64,000 bases of DNA from Bacillota bacterium (GTDB taxonomy: Bacteria > Bacillota > Clostridia > Lachnospirales > Lachnospiraceae). Below the pieces are notes generated by a model, which saw nothing but the letters and a program-made list of their open reading frames with translations, was not told the origin of the DNA and ran no database searches. The stretch spans positions 1 to 64,000 of the forward strand of contig JAEYFP010000053.1 of the NCBI GenBank assembly GCA_023402845.1. The letters run 5' to 3'. Each line of letters opens with the position of its first letter. Positions within the stretch are counted from its first letter, which is position 1. Positions 1 to 8,817 of the stretch are shown in pieces. The position numbers and the translations under genes were made by a program.

Positions 1-132
1 AAAAAAGAACTATTACCTGATTGACACTAGGACAATTATATCATGGGTTTAACTAAGCCTATTGAACTAAATTTATTAAGTGATCAAGGTACATTTATGT
101 ATCTAAAAAATATTATACGAGGAGAAACAAAC

Positions 133-609
133 ATGAAAAAAGGAGCAGTGGCGGTACTATCGGCATTAGTAGGAGCAGCGGCAGGAGCGGCAGGAAGCAG
201 TTATTTTGGAACTAAGCAGGTTGAAAAGAAAGCAGAAAAAGTGGATAAATTTAAAGGCTATTACAATATGCTCAATCAGTGGTTGATTTTAAAGCAGGAA
301 GGCAAATGCCTCTGCGAATATTTCAAAGCAAATGGCTATGGGACAATCGCTATCTATGGAATGGGTGAAATGGGAAACCGTCTTTATGAGGAATTAAAAG
401 ATTCTGATATTGAGGTAAAGTATACCATAGATAAAAATGCAGCCAGTACCTATTCGGAATTGGAGGTAATTGAGCCGGAAGATGATTTTGCACCCGTTGA
501 CGCAATTGTTGTGACTGCAACGTTTGCGTTCGGAGAGATTGAAGAAGAGTTGAGGGTGAAGGTTGACTTTCCGATTATATCATTGGAAGATGTGGTGTAT
601 GAAGTATAA
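133..609 (+). CDS. Membrane-anchored protein with Rossmann-like nucleotide-binding domain
   Basis: A 158-residue protein of unknown function. The start at 133 is chosen because AGGAGA lies just upstream and the reading frame upstream of it has no ribosome binding site. Residues 1-25 form a Gly/Ala-rich hydrophobic anchor, followed by a short Lys/Glu-rich helix. From about residue 72 a Rossmann-like beta-alpha-beta unit begins (IAIYGMGEMGNRLYEEL), continuing to a possible second strand (VDAIVVTATF). The same GMGxxG module opens the WcbI-like protein at 4631, so both may read out a nucleotide sugar or position a partner at the membrane. It is the first gene of the glycan locus in this window and lies 39 bases before a glycosyltransferase. 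No catalytic residues can be assigned. Confidence 0.6.
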   Translation: MKKGAVAVLSALVGAAAGAAGSSYFGTKQVEKKAEKVDKFKGYYNMLNQWLILKQEGKCLCEYFKANGYGTIAIYGMGEMGNRLYEELKDSDIEVKYTIDKNAASTYSELEVIEPEDDFAPVDAIVVTATFAFGEIEEELRVKVDFPIISLEDVVYEV

Positions 610-648
610 CCCATTTCTGAAAATGCGGGAAAGAGTAGGCTATAAACA

Positions 649-1851
649 ATGAATATATTGGAAGTGGGCTTGCTGTATAATGAAGGCGGAGCTTCTACGG
701 TGATGCACCAGATCGCATCAGATATTGAAGATAATAAAAATAGAGTTTTCATTATTGCGGCATTTAATCAAAATAATCAACCTGTTCGTAAAGGAGATCT
801 GGTACTTTTTAAGGATAATGAGCGTGAAACAGTTGCGACTCGTACTTATTTACGGGATAAGTACGGATTGGTTAACGATCTTACTTTTTTTAAAATTTTG
901 TTTTTCTCTTTAAGGAATAGAATTGATGTTATACATTTACATGCAGTACAGGAGTTTCTTGGTGTTAGGGAAATTGCGTTATTAAGCAAGTTGTATCCTG
1001 TCGTATGGACAATACATGATTGTTGGGCGTTTACCGGAAAGTGTCTGCATACATACAATTGTAACAAATGGAGAAAAGAAGGATGTAAAAGCTGTAATCA
1101 GTTTAGCGGAATTGATGTCGGAAGTTTATATCAATTGAAAAAGCACTATTTTAGTAAGAAACATATTATTTTTACAACTCCGTCTAAATGGCTTTTAGAA
1201 AAGACGAAAAATTCTTTTTTAAGTAAAGAACGATTTTTCAATATACCCAATGGCATTAATATTAGGGATTTTATCGTACAAAATAAACAAGAATTAAGAA
1301 AAAAGTATGAGATACAAGCTGAAAAGAAGCTGTTATTGTTTTGTTCTGCAGATGTGAGAAATAGGTTTAAAGGATATCAAATTTTAAAAGCGGCAATAAG
1401 TCAATTGCCTAAAGATGAATATATGCTGTTAATTATGGGGAATGCAAGGCAAGTAGGATTGTCGGATTTTAATTGTGAAGTCAGAAAAATGGGCTATGTT
1501 GATAATGCGAAGGAAAAAAATGAAATTTTTTCTTTAGCAGATGTAATGGTAATTCCAAGTATACAAGAAAATTTTCCTTGTGTAGTTTTAGAGTCGATGG
1601 CATCAGGAACTCCGGTAATAGGTTTTGATGTGGGGGGAATCCCGGAACAATTATCAGGAAATTGCGGCTGGATATGTGAAGGAGAAAGAAACGGAGCTGC
1701 GCTGGCAGCAACGATTGCGCGTGTGTTTAGTGACCCGGCGGATATTGCAGTGAGAGGAATTAATGCAAGAAAAAAAGCAATTGATAGTTATTCCCTGAAA
1801 AGAGTAGTTTCTAGATATAAAAAAGTATATATAAAAGCGATTAATAAATAA
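649..1851 (+). CDS. Glycosyltransferase family 4-like protein
   Basis: A 400-residue GT-B glycosyltransferase of the GT1/GT4 superfamily, expected to transfer a sugar from a nucleotide donor to a lipid-linked glycan on the cytoplasmic face of the membrane. The N-terminal half carries an acceptor-side motif seen in colanic-acid-type enzymes (TIHDCWAFTGKC, near residue 122) and a Cys-rich stretch (CLHTYNCNKW, EGCKSC). The C-terminal donor domain shows SIQENFPCVVLESMASGTPV, the GT4 E-x7-E region, near residue 305. Length is normal for the family. It starts 39 bases after the membrane-anchored Rossmann protein and 34 bases before a GT2 enzyme, so it is probably in one operon. The donor and acceptor cannot be read from sequence. 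Confidence 0.88.
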   Translation: MNILEVGLLYNEGGASTVMHQIASDIEDNKNRVFIIAAFNQNNQPVRKGDLVLFKDNERETVATRTYLRDKYGLVNDLTFFKILFFSLRNRIDVIHLHAVQEFLGVREIALLSKLYPVVWTIHDCWAFTGKCLHTYNCNKWRKEGCKSCNQFSGIDVGSLYQLKKHYFSKKHIIFTTPSKWLLEKTKNSFLSKERFFNIPNGINIRDFIVQNKQELRKKYEIQAEKKLLLFCSADVRNRFKGYQILKAAISQLPKDEYMLLIMGNARQVGLSDFNCEVRKMGYVDNAKEKNEIFSLADVMVIPSIQENFPCVVLESMASGTPVIGFDVGGIPEQLSGNCGWICEGERNGAALAATIARVFSDPADIAVRGINARKKAIDSYSLKRVVSRYKKVYIKAINK

Positions 1852-1885
1852 GGGGTCATTTTTATAAGGCGGAGAAGAAAAATAA

Positions 1886-2851
1886 ATGAATACACCCATG
1901 ATAAGTATTATTATGTCGGTCTACAATGAAGAAAAAAATATCAGACAAGCAGTAAATAGCATTTTGAATCAAACTTATCGGGATTTTGAATTTATAATTA
2001 TAGATGATGCATCAACGGATCAAACATGTAAGTATATTGAAAGCTATCATGATAAGAGAATTGTTCTTTATAAAAATAAAGTAAATAAAGGCTTAACACA
2101 TAATCTGAATTTTGCATTAAATAAGGCAGCTGGAAAATATGTGGCAAGAATGGACGGAGATGATATTTCATTACCGGAAAGACTTGATACACAGTTTATA
2201 TTTTTGGAAAAGAATCCTGAAATTAAGTTAATTAGCTGTGGGTTGAATTACTTTGGGAGTAGCCAAGGATTTTTTATTCCCAGCAACAATTATGAAAAAA
2301 TAAAAGTAAAATTGCTGCTTAATCCTGAATTACCTCATCCTGGCTTTATGTTTACCAGAGATTTATTTACAAATGCAAAAATCTGCTATAATGAGAAATT
2401 AACTTATGCGCAAGATTATGATTTTCAATCTAAAGTTGCTGAAAAATATGTAATATCTTCAGTCAGAACACCTTTAATTAAATATAGACGTTCCGAAAAA
2501 CAGATTTCTGTAAAACACTGTAAAGAGCAAGCTTATTGTGCTAACTATACACGATATAGAATTATGAAAAAAAATGGAATACTATTAAAAAGAGGACTTT
2601 TATATATTTTTCAGAAGTTTTCAGAAGGGAAATATAATAAAATCAACATATTTGAATTGATTTATCTAAATAAAATTTTATTATCTATTTATCTCATGAT
2701 TGAAAAGAGTGATTTTTATTCAATAGAGTATTATAGCGAGGAAATAAAAAAACGGTTTTCGAGAATGCTAGAAAAGAGTGACATTATTAAACAAAAGATC
2801 ATTTATGAATCAGAAATATTTAAATTAGTAACGAAGGGGAAACAAGGATAG
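1886..2851 (+). CDS. Glycosyltransferase family 2
   Basis: A 321-residue GT-A enzyme. The first strand (ISIIMSVYNEEKNI), the DDASTDQT motif near residue 41 and the ARMDGDDIS metal-binding DxD motif near residue 90 are all present. It should transfer a sugar from a nucleotide donor during assembly of the surface polysaccharide. The C-terminal third is Lys/Ile/Tyr-rich and may be an amphipathic membrane-contact region; no clear transmembrane helix is seen. The start is preceded by GGCGGAG. It lies between a GT4-like enzyme and a large uncharacterised protein in the same direction. The specificity is not predictable. Confidence 0.9.
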   Translation: MNTPMISIIMSVYNEEKNIRQAVNSILNQTYRDFEFIIIDDASTDQTCKYIESYHDKRIVLYKNKVNKGLTHNLNFALNKAAGKYVARMDGDDISLPERLDTQFIFLEKNPEIKLISCGLNYFGSSQGFFIPSNNYEKIKVKLLLNPELPHPGFMFTRDLFTNAKICYNEKLTYAQDYDFQSKVAEKYVISSVRTPLIKYRRSEKQISVKHCKEQAYCANYTRYRIMKKNGILLKRGLLYIFQKFSEGKYNKINIFELIYLNKILLSIYLMIEKSDFYSIEYYSEEIKKRFSRMLEKSDIIKQKIIYESEIFKLVTKGKQG

Positions 2852-2924
2852 ATATATCAAAACATGTAATATAATTCATTATAACTAAACTATAGGAAGA
2901 CAAGGAAAGTGATAATAAATAATA

Positions 2925-4655
2925 ATGCGTAAAATTTTATACATATTGGCAAAGGATGTGCATAATACCCCGGCATTAAAAATATATATGGAATTTATTA
3001 AAAAAGGATATATAGTTGATTTATATGCCATTTATCTGGATTGGATGCATATAAATATGTTTCTGGGAAGCGGAATTAAGGTATGCGACTTTGCAGAATT
3101 GACGGAAAAAAAAATAGAAGGATATGATTATATTTTTTCCTGTATTTCGGTTTCTCAATATGAAATCTTTAGAGAAATTAAAAAATATATATTTATATTT
3201 TCCACGACATTTATTCACGAAGCCTATTTTACCGGAGATTTTACATTTACGCAGAGAGAAAATTTTTCCTTGGATCAGGAGGAAGAATGGCCCATTAGCA
3301 GGGTGAACAGTTGTAAACTAGCACCAAGTATGGCAGTGGGGAATCCCAAATTTGAAGGACTGAAGCAAATGCTGCCCGGCCCAGAGAAAACAATACTGTT
3401 TATTGATTCTGGGCACTTTCCATATGGAACAAAAGAGGAACTGGCAAAATTTGTATTAAAGATAGCGGCGCAATATTCTGATTATTATATTATTGTTAGG
3501 CCTAGATATTTAAAAGGGGATCATAATGTTACCCATCGTAATGATGATTATTTATATGAACATATTATAAAACTTTGCGATAATAATGTGCCTGATAATT
3601 TAGAGCTTGGAAAAACTCATACAAATCTTGGCCCGGATTTGGAAAGAAGCAAAATAGTAATTTGTATGGGGACCACTACGTTTTTTGAAGCTGCTGTAGC
3701 TAATCGAAATATATTAATTATAGACAATTTTCCATGTGAAGATTCGAAAGAGCATAATCAGAAACGTAGAAGAAGATTCTCTCAAATAGCTAAAGAAAGT
3801 GAGTGCCAAGTAGATTATAAAGATGTCTTCAAATATCTGCCGGAGGGGCGAAAGTGCAGCGAAAAGTATCTTCAAAAATGGATTTTTCAAACGGAAGGAG
3901 TGGCTGCTACAATTGTTGAGGCGGCAGAGTATATTTTTGAAACCTTTATCAATAAGGGCCATTTTCCCAAATTTAAAAATACAAATTCATTAAATTTTAA
4001 AGAAAATTTGGAAGCGGATGATTATATAACATGGGATCAGATTATACATCGCAGATATAAAAACATATTATATAATTTTTCTAACTTTGATAATTGGTTG
4101 AATGCGGATATAGATTTCTCTTCAGTTCTCGGAAATATAGAGAAACTTGAGGCGGAAGGAATATTATTTAATAAAAGTAATTATAAAAGTATTCAAAAAC
4201 ATATCGATAACTGTATGGAAGAATTGCTGCTTTTTAATAGAAATAAACTTATGAAGTATGCAGTAGATCAAAGTTATTTATTTAATATACTATTTAAGAG
4301 AGGGAGGCTCTCAGAAATCAAAGAAACAGAAGTACTTTGCACAGCTTATTATGCATTTTTAAAAGGAAAAGAGGCGGCAAAGGAAGGTAAGGATAAACAA
4401 TGCATTGATGATATGAATACTTATTTTAAAGAAGTTAATAAAAATAAATATGATAAAACAAGAGCAGATGCAACAGACTGCAAAATGACTGCATTTTTTT
4501 ATATAGGGAAAGCATATTACAATTTAAAACAATATAAGGAAGCAAAATATTATTTTTTGAAATGCGAACAAATTTCAAATAATGAGCATCTCAAAGCAGC
4601 AGAATATTTAAAGTTACTGGAGGAAGATAAATGTGGAGAAGAGAAGATTATTTGA
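2925..4655 (+). CDS. Uncharacterised glycan-locus protein, GT-B-like N-terminal part with TPR-like C-terminus
   Basis: A 576-residue protein I do not recognise. The N-terminal 340 residues start with a beta strand and helix typical of glycosyltransferase or CDP-glycerol-transferase folds (KILYILAKDV) and contain a late segment with a buried donor-site look (VICMGTTTFFEAAVANRNILIID). The protein at 7657 has a comparable start and a comparable late segment (SSAIDYAILYNKPIFFYY), so the two may be distant paralogues. The C-terminal end (about 510-570) resembles a tetratricopeptide pair (AFFYIGKAYYNLKQYKEAKY). It overlaps the next gene by 25 bases, which suggests translational coupling. A role in transferring or polymerising a glycan unit is inferred only from context. 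Confidence 0.6.
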   Translation: MRKILYILAKDVHNTPALKIYMEFIKKGYIVDLYAIYLDWMHINMFLGSGIKVCDFAELTEKKIEGYDYIFSCISVSQYEIFREIKKYIFIFSTTFIHEAYFTGDFTFTQRENFSLDQEEEWPISRVNSCKLAPSMAVGNPKFEGLKQMLPGPEKTILFIDSGHFPYGTKEELAKFVLKIAAQYSDYYIIVRPRYLKGDHNVTHRNDDYLYEHIIKLCDNNVPDNLELGKTHTNLGPDLERSKIVICMGTTTFFEAAVANRNILIIDNFPCEDSKEHNQKRRRRFSQIAKESECQVDYKDVFKYLPEGRKCSEKYLQKWIFQTEGVAATIVEAAEYIFETFINKGHFPKFKNTNSLNFKENLEADDYITWDQIIHRRYKNILYNFSNFDNWLNADIDFSSVLGNIEKLEAEGILFNKSNYKSIQKHIDNCMEELLLFNRNKLMKYAVDQSYLFNILFKRGRLSEIKETEVLCTAYYAFLKGKEAAKEGKDKQCIDDMNTYFKEVNKNKYDKTRADATDCKMTAFFYIGKAYYNLKQYKEAKYYFLKCEQISNNEHLKAAEYLKLLEEDKCGEEKII

Positions 4656-5851
4656 AGGAAATAAAGCAAAAAGATATTGTTTTGTGGGGGATGGGAAAAA
4701 GAGGGAAGGAGTTTTATCAAAATTATAATCAAATATTATCTATTAAGTATTGCACAGGATCTGACCTGAAGGAAGAAATAATCGGATTAGAACCGATTTC
4801 GAAAGAGGCAGTTCTTACGGAAAAACGATCATATATAATCGTTTGCAGTTCTTACTATTATGAAATATCAAGGGTACTTATTGCTCAAGGATATCAAATT
4901 GGAAAGGACTTTATAGATAGCAGATTGTTCGAAACGATTTATCATAAGAAGAAACTTTTTTTATGTGTTGGCCAATGCGAATTGGAATGGATTAAAACAA
5001 TATTTATTCAAATACCGGAAATTAAAAATGAGTATGAAATATATTATTTTGATGAATATAAGTTATTAGGGATTAAAGAGAGGGAGCCTAAATTAGAGTT
5101 TCTAATAGAAGTTAATTTTATAATCAGAATGGCTGATATATATCTATACCCTGTAAACATAACAAATGAGCGTAAAAATTATTATGAAGGTTTATATAAG
5201 AAAACGAAACCTGGCTGTTTAGCGGCAAGTATACCGCTTACTACATTTGAAGGTTATTGGCCACAAGATAAAACAGCTTATTATGAAGATTCTCCATTTT
5301 ATGTTACTCAATGGAATCATCCCATTAGAGCTTGGCAGCGAAGAGATAGTAATCTGGAGAAAATGATTTCAATTGGGATGTCTACGGAAGAAATCCTGAA
5401 TAAGATATGTGATTGCAACTTTTATTCTGTATCTGAGATAGAAAAAAACTTTGAATATACAATAAAGAAAATTATAATTTTAGAAAAAGCTGCAGACATA
5501 AAAATTAGCGATTTCGTAAAGAAAAATTATAGAAATAAATTATTATATATGGATCGCGGCCATGTATCAAAAGATATGCTTTATGAATATGCAAAAAGAA
5601 TTTTAAACTTTTTAAATTTTTCAGACTTAATTGCTGAAAAAGTATATTCTACAACATTGGAAGAATATGAAAAATGCCATGGAGAATTTCCGATTTATCC
5701 AAGCGTAATTAAATATTTAAGATTGATTGAACCAAAAGACAAATATCAGATAATGAAGCAGGAGGGAACTATAAAGTTAGATTTTTGTGAATATATGAGG
5801 GCTTATATTACCTATATGAAATATTCTCTAAAATTACAAGAAGTATGGTAA
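4631..5851 (+). CDS. Rossmann domain fused to WcbI-like polysaccharide acyltransferase domain
   Basis: A 406-residue two-domain protein. Residues 10-110 form a Rossmann-like unit (DIVLWGMGKRGKEFYQNY) resembling the domain in the protein at 133. From about residue 114 the sequence looks like the WcbI family (LCVGQCELEWIK in place of the usual GNCQ motif, and later SIPLTTFEGYWPQD, matching the IPN-FEGYHP region). Burkholderia WcbI binds CoA and is implicated in capsule acetylation; here the family assignment is by motif only. The start has GGAGG six bases upstream and lies within the end of the previous gene. The next gene, 15 bases downstream, is an acyl carrier protein, so a carrier-bound acyl group is a plausible donor. 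Confidence 0.6.
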   Translation: MWRREDYLKEIKQKDIVLWGMGKRGKEFYQNYNQILSIKYCTGSDLKEEIIGLEPISKEAVLTEKRSYIIVCSSYYYEISRVLIAQGYQIGKDFIDSRLFETIYHKKKLFLCVGQCELEWIKTIFIQIPEIKNEYEIYYFDEYKLLGIKEREPKLEFLIEVNFIIRMADIYLYPVNITNERKNYYEGLYKKTKPGCLAASIPLTTFEGYWPQDKTAYYEDSPFYVTQWNHPIRAWQRRDSNLEKMISIGMSTEEILNKICDCNFYSVSEIEKNFEYTIKKIIILEKAADIKISDFVKKNYRNKLLYMDRGHVSKDMLYEYAKRILNFLNFSDLIAEKVYSTTLEEYEKCHGEFPIYPSVIKYLRLIEPKDKYQIMKQEGTIKLDFCEYMRAYITYMKYSLKLQEVW

Positions 5852-5866
5852 ATATGAAAGGAAATT

Positions 5867-6115
5867 ATGATGAGGGAAAAAATATTAGATACGTTATTAA
5901 AAATCAACGAAGACATTATAACATATGACGGAAAAAACATGGTTAGAGATGAAGTATTAGATTCTATTCAGATTTTTAGAATTGTTGCGGAAATGGAGGA
6001 CAATTTTAATATTAATATTCCTGCGGAAGCAATTATAGAGGAAAATTTTATTTCTTTAGATAATATAGTGGAGATGGTATTAAATGCCATAAATAGGAGA
6101 GGTAATGGAAACTAA
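5867..6115 (+). CDS. Acyl/peptidyl carrier protein
   Basis: An 82-residue carrier protein. The phosphopantetheine site is VLDSIQ with Ser33, followed by the typical helix (IFRIVAEMEDNFNINIP) and an acidic surface. It should carry an acyl or aminoacyl group as a thioester after modification by a phosphopantetheinyl transferase, none of which is encoded nearby. It overlaps the following adenylation enzyme by 11 bases, so the pair is very likely translated together and works together, as DltC and DltA do for D-alanylation. There are no DltB or DltD homologues in the window, so the acceptor is probably something other than teichoic acid, or the transferase is the neighbouring WcbI-like protein. 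Confidence 0.88.
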   Translation: MMREKILDTLLKINEDIITYDGKNMVRDEVLDSIQIFRIVAEMEDNFNINIPAEAIIEENFISLDNIVEMVLNAINRRGNGN

Positions 6116-7619
6116 TATTTTAGAATTTATAGATCATGCCAAAGAGAAGTATCCGGATAAAATTGTTTTTGGGGATTACGATAATGAAATAACATATTCA
6201 CAATTTAAAGAACAAATTGATAGAATAGGTACTTTTTTAGCAGAAAAAAATATTAGAAATTGCCCGATTGCAGTAAGTATGAAAAAAAGTATACAAAGTC
6301 TTATTGCTTATTTTGGCATCATTTCAAGTGGAAACTTTTTTGTTCCTTTTGATTTTCAATTACCTCAATATAGAATTAGCATTATGCTTAAAGAACTTAA
6401 ACCGGAATATGTTATATTAGAAAGTAAAGAACAAGCAAATAACTTTGATTTGATTCCGGCCGAAAAACTATTATATTTTGAGGAAATCAGTTTAGTAAAT
6501 AAGGATACAAATCTATTAGTTCATATTCGAGAAAGGGCAATTGACACAGATCCAATTTATGCATTATTTACATCTGGATCGACAGGTATTCCGAAATGCG
6601 TTGTTGTATCACATAGATCCGTAATTAATTATTCGAATTGGGTTGTTAATACATTTGATTTTAATGAGAATACAGTGTTGGGAAATCAGACTCCCTTTTA
6701 TTTCAGCATGTCTGTTTTAGATATTTACAGTACAATTAATAGTGGTGCAACAATGTATATAATACCTAAGAAATACTTTATGTTTCCTGCACAGTTAGCC
6801 GACTTTTTGCTTGAAAAAAAAGTTAATACAATATATTGGGTACCTTCTGCTTTATGTATGGTATCACGCCTGCATGGACTAGAAATAATGAGAAAAACTA
6901 ATTTGAATAAAATTTTGTTTGCGGGTGAAGTGATGCCGACTAAACAACTTAATGAATGGAGAAAACACATTCCCAATGCCATCTATGCTAATTTATTTGG
7001 GCCAACAGAAATAACCGATATCGGGTTATATTATATTGTGGACAGAGATCTGGAGGATGATGAGGATGTTCCTATTGGAAGTGCATGTAGGAACGTAGGC
7101 GTGTTTGCAATAGATGATAACGGAAATATCATTGAGAATGAGGGAGAAAAGGGAGAATTATATATAAGAGGTTCTTTTCTTGCCAATGGATATTATAATA
7201 ACTGGGATAAGACTGAAGAAGTATTTATTCAAAATCCATTGAACAAGTCTTATCCTGAAAAGGTATATAAGACAGGAGATATTGTCAGCCTAAATAAATA
7301 TGGTGAATATATATACCGTTCTAGAAAAGATGGACAAATAAAACATTTGGGGTATCGAATTGAGCTTGGAGAAATTGAATTGGCTGCTGGCAGTATAAAA
7401 GGAATAGAGAGGTGTGTCTGTTTATTTGATAAGGTTGCAGATTGTATATTTTTATTATTTTGTGGGACTTGTACAAAAGAAGCTATTAAAAATAAGTTGA
7501 AAATAAAGTTGCCTATATATATGTATCCTGAAAAAATTATAAAAGTTGAAGAGATGCCCTTAAACGCAAATGGAAAAATTGATAGACTCAAATTGGAAAA
7601 AGAATATTGTAACAAATAA
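6105..7619 (+). CDS. DltA-like amino acid/acyl adenylation enzyme
   Basis: A 504-residue stand-alone member of the ANL superfamily. It activates a carboxylic acid with ATP and loads it onto a carrier protein. Core motifs are visible: A3 (LFTSGSTGIPKCVVVSH) near residue 153, A5 (LFGPTEITD) near 297, A7 (YKTGDIV) near 388, A8 (RKDGQIKHLGYRIELGEIE) near 407 and A10 with the catalytic lysine (NANGKID) near 490. Length and order match D-alanine ligase DltA more closely than fatty-acid ligases. It overlaps the carrier protein gene by 11 bases. The substrate may be an amino acid that decorates the surface glycan made by this locus; the binding-pocket code was not resolved by eye. Confidence 0.87.
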   Translation: METNILEFIDHAKEKYPDKIVFGDYDNEITYSQFKEQIDRIGTFLAEKNIRNCPIAVSMKKSIQSLIAYFGIISSGNFFVPFDFQLPQYRISIMLKELKPEYVILESKEQANNFDLIPAEKLLYFEEISLVNKDTNLLVHIRERAIDTDPIYALFTSGSTGIPKCVVVSHRSVINYSNWVVNTFDFNENTVLGNQTPFYFSMSVLDIYSTINSGATMYIIPKKYFMFPAQLADFLLEKKVNTIYWVPSALCMVSRLHGLEIMRKTNLNKILFAGEVMPTKQLNEWRKHIPNAIYANLFGPTEITDIGLYYIVDRDLEDDEDVPIGSACRNVGVFAIDDNGNIIENEGEKGELYIRGSFLANGYYNNWDKTEEVFIQNPLNKSYPEKVYKTGDIVSLNKYGEYIYRSRKDGQIKHLGYRIELGEIELAAGSIKGIERCVCLFDKVADCIFLLFCGTCTKEAIKNKLKIKLPIYMYPEKIIKVEEMPLNANGKIDRLKLEKEYCNK

Positions 7620-7656
7620 TTTCTATAAAGATTTTACTATTTCAGGAGAAGGATAT

Positions 7657-8748
7657 ATGAAAAAAATAATATGTATTGTTAATGATGTATGGCCTAATAG
7701 TGATATGATGTGGGGATTTGATCTTTTTCAGAAGCGAGGGTATCAGGTAGAGGTATGGAAAACGGGTAAACTAACAATAGGAACAGAAATATGGGAAAAA
7801 GCTGTTTTAAAAGCTAAAACCATTAGGATAGATGATTGGAAATCTTTTTATTATAAACTGTTAATGCAGAATATGAAAAATACTAAATTTTTATTTTTCA
7901 ATAAATATAATTGCTTTAATCTTTCTAAAATATTAATTAAGTTGCTTGGAGGACGATATTATCTGATTAATTATTCATCTATCGTATGTAATAATAATCT
8001 TTCGGCTCTCAATGTTATAAAGAAAAAAAATATTTCATATATGGATATTTTCCCTGCAAAATATAATTTTTTAGCATCTAAAATATGTGTAGGAGGTTTA
8101 AATAGTAATTATGAATTAAAGAAAAAAAATAGAAATATAATTATACATACTAATAACTATGATTACTATTTATTAAATGAAAGAGATAGAAAACAAGTAG
8201 AGGATAAAGACTATATTTTATTTTTAGATCAAAATCTGGTTGATCATAAAGATCTTAAGAATTTTAAAGTGAAATGGATTAATAATAAAGATAAATATTT
8301 TAAAGAATTGAATCTATTTTTAGATCAGGTTGAAAAATATTTTAAGTGTAAAGTTTTGATTGCGGCACATCCTACAGCAGATTATTCGAATAAATCATAT
8401 TTTGCCGGTCGTAAGATTGTACAAGGGGATACTTGCAATTATGTTAAACACAGCAAAGGTATCATTTTATTTTCATCCAGTGCGATCGATTATGCAATAT
8501 TATATAATAAGCCGATTTTTTTCTATTATAATGACGATTTGAAACGCAACTACTTATATAGAGACTTTCAATTGCCAAAAAGGAAATATCTGAAAAGTAA
8601 TGCTATTAATATATCACATATAAAAGAAAATGAGGTATTTGAAGATTATATGGCAAGAATGGATAATTACATATCCTATAGACGCGACTTTATTGCAAAT
8701 AAAGAAAGTAAAAAACTGTTTTTTGAAACGGTAATGGAGTATTTATAA
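7657..8748 (+). CDS. Uncharacterised glycan-locus protein, possible GT-B fold
   Basis: A 363-residue protein of unknown function. The start at 7657 is preceded by GGAGAAGG; an upstream in-frame start at 7570 would lie within the adenylation gene and has no ribosome binding site. It opens with KKIICIVNDVWPNSDMMW and then a helix-strand pair (FQKRGYQVEVW), and near residue 275 has SKGIILFSSSAIDYAILYNKP, a pattern found in the donor half of GT-B and CDP-glycerol-type transferases. It shares this layout with the protein at 2925 but lacks that protein's TPR-like end. Base composition is very AT-rich. It is likely to act in assembly of the same glycan. I could not identify catalytic residues. Confidence 0.55.
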   Translation: MKKIICIVNDVWPNSDMMWGFDLFQKRGYQVEVWKTGKLTIGTEIWEKAVLKAKTIRIDDWKSFYYKLLMQNMKNTKFLFFNKYNCFNLSKILIKLLGGRYYLINYSSIVCNNNLSALNVIKKKNISYMDIFPAKYNFLASKICVGGLNSNYELKKKNRNIIIHTNNYDYYLLNERDRKQVEDKDYILFLDQNLVDHKDLKNFKVKWINNKDKYFKELNLFLDQVEKYFKCKVLIAAHPTADYSNKSYFAGRKIVQGDTCNYVKHSKGIILFSSSAIDYAILYNKPIFFYYNDDLKRNYLYRDFQLPKRKYLKSNAINISHIKENEVFEDYMARMDNYISYRRDFIANKESKKLFFETVMEYL

Positions 8749-8817
8749 ATCATGCATTTGGTCTAAAGGTAAGGTTTAGCACTACTTCGTCAATGAAAGA
8801 ATATAAAGGAGTAAAAA

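Noticed and set aside
1..132. Promoter with TTGACA at 21-26 before the first gene
   Set aside because: No -10 hexamer lies at 15-19 bases, so I did not list it.
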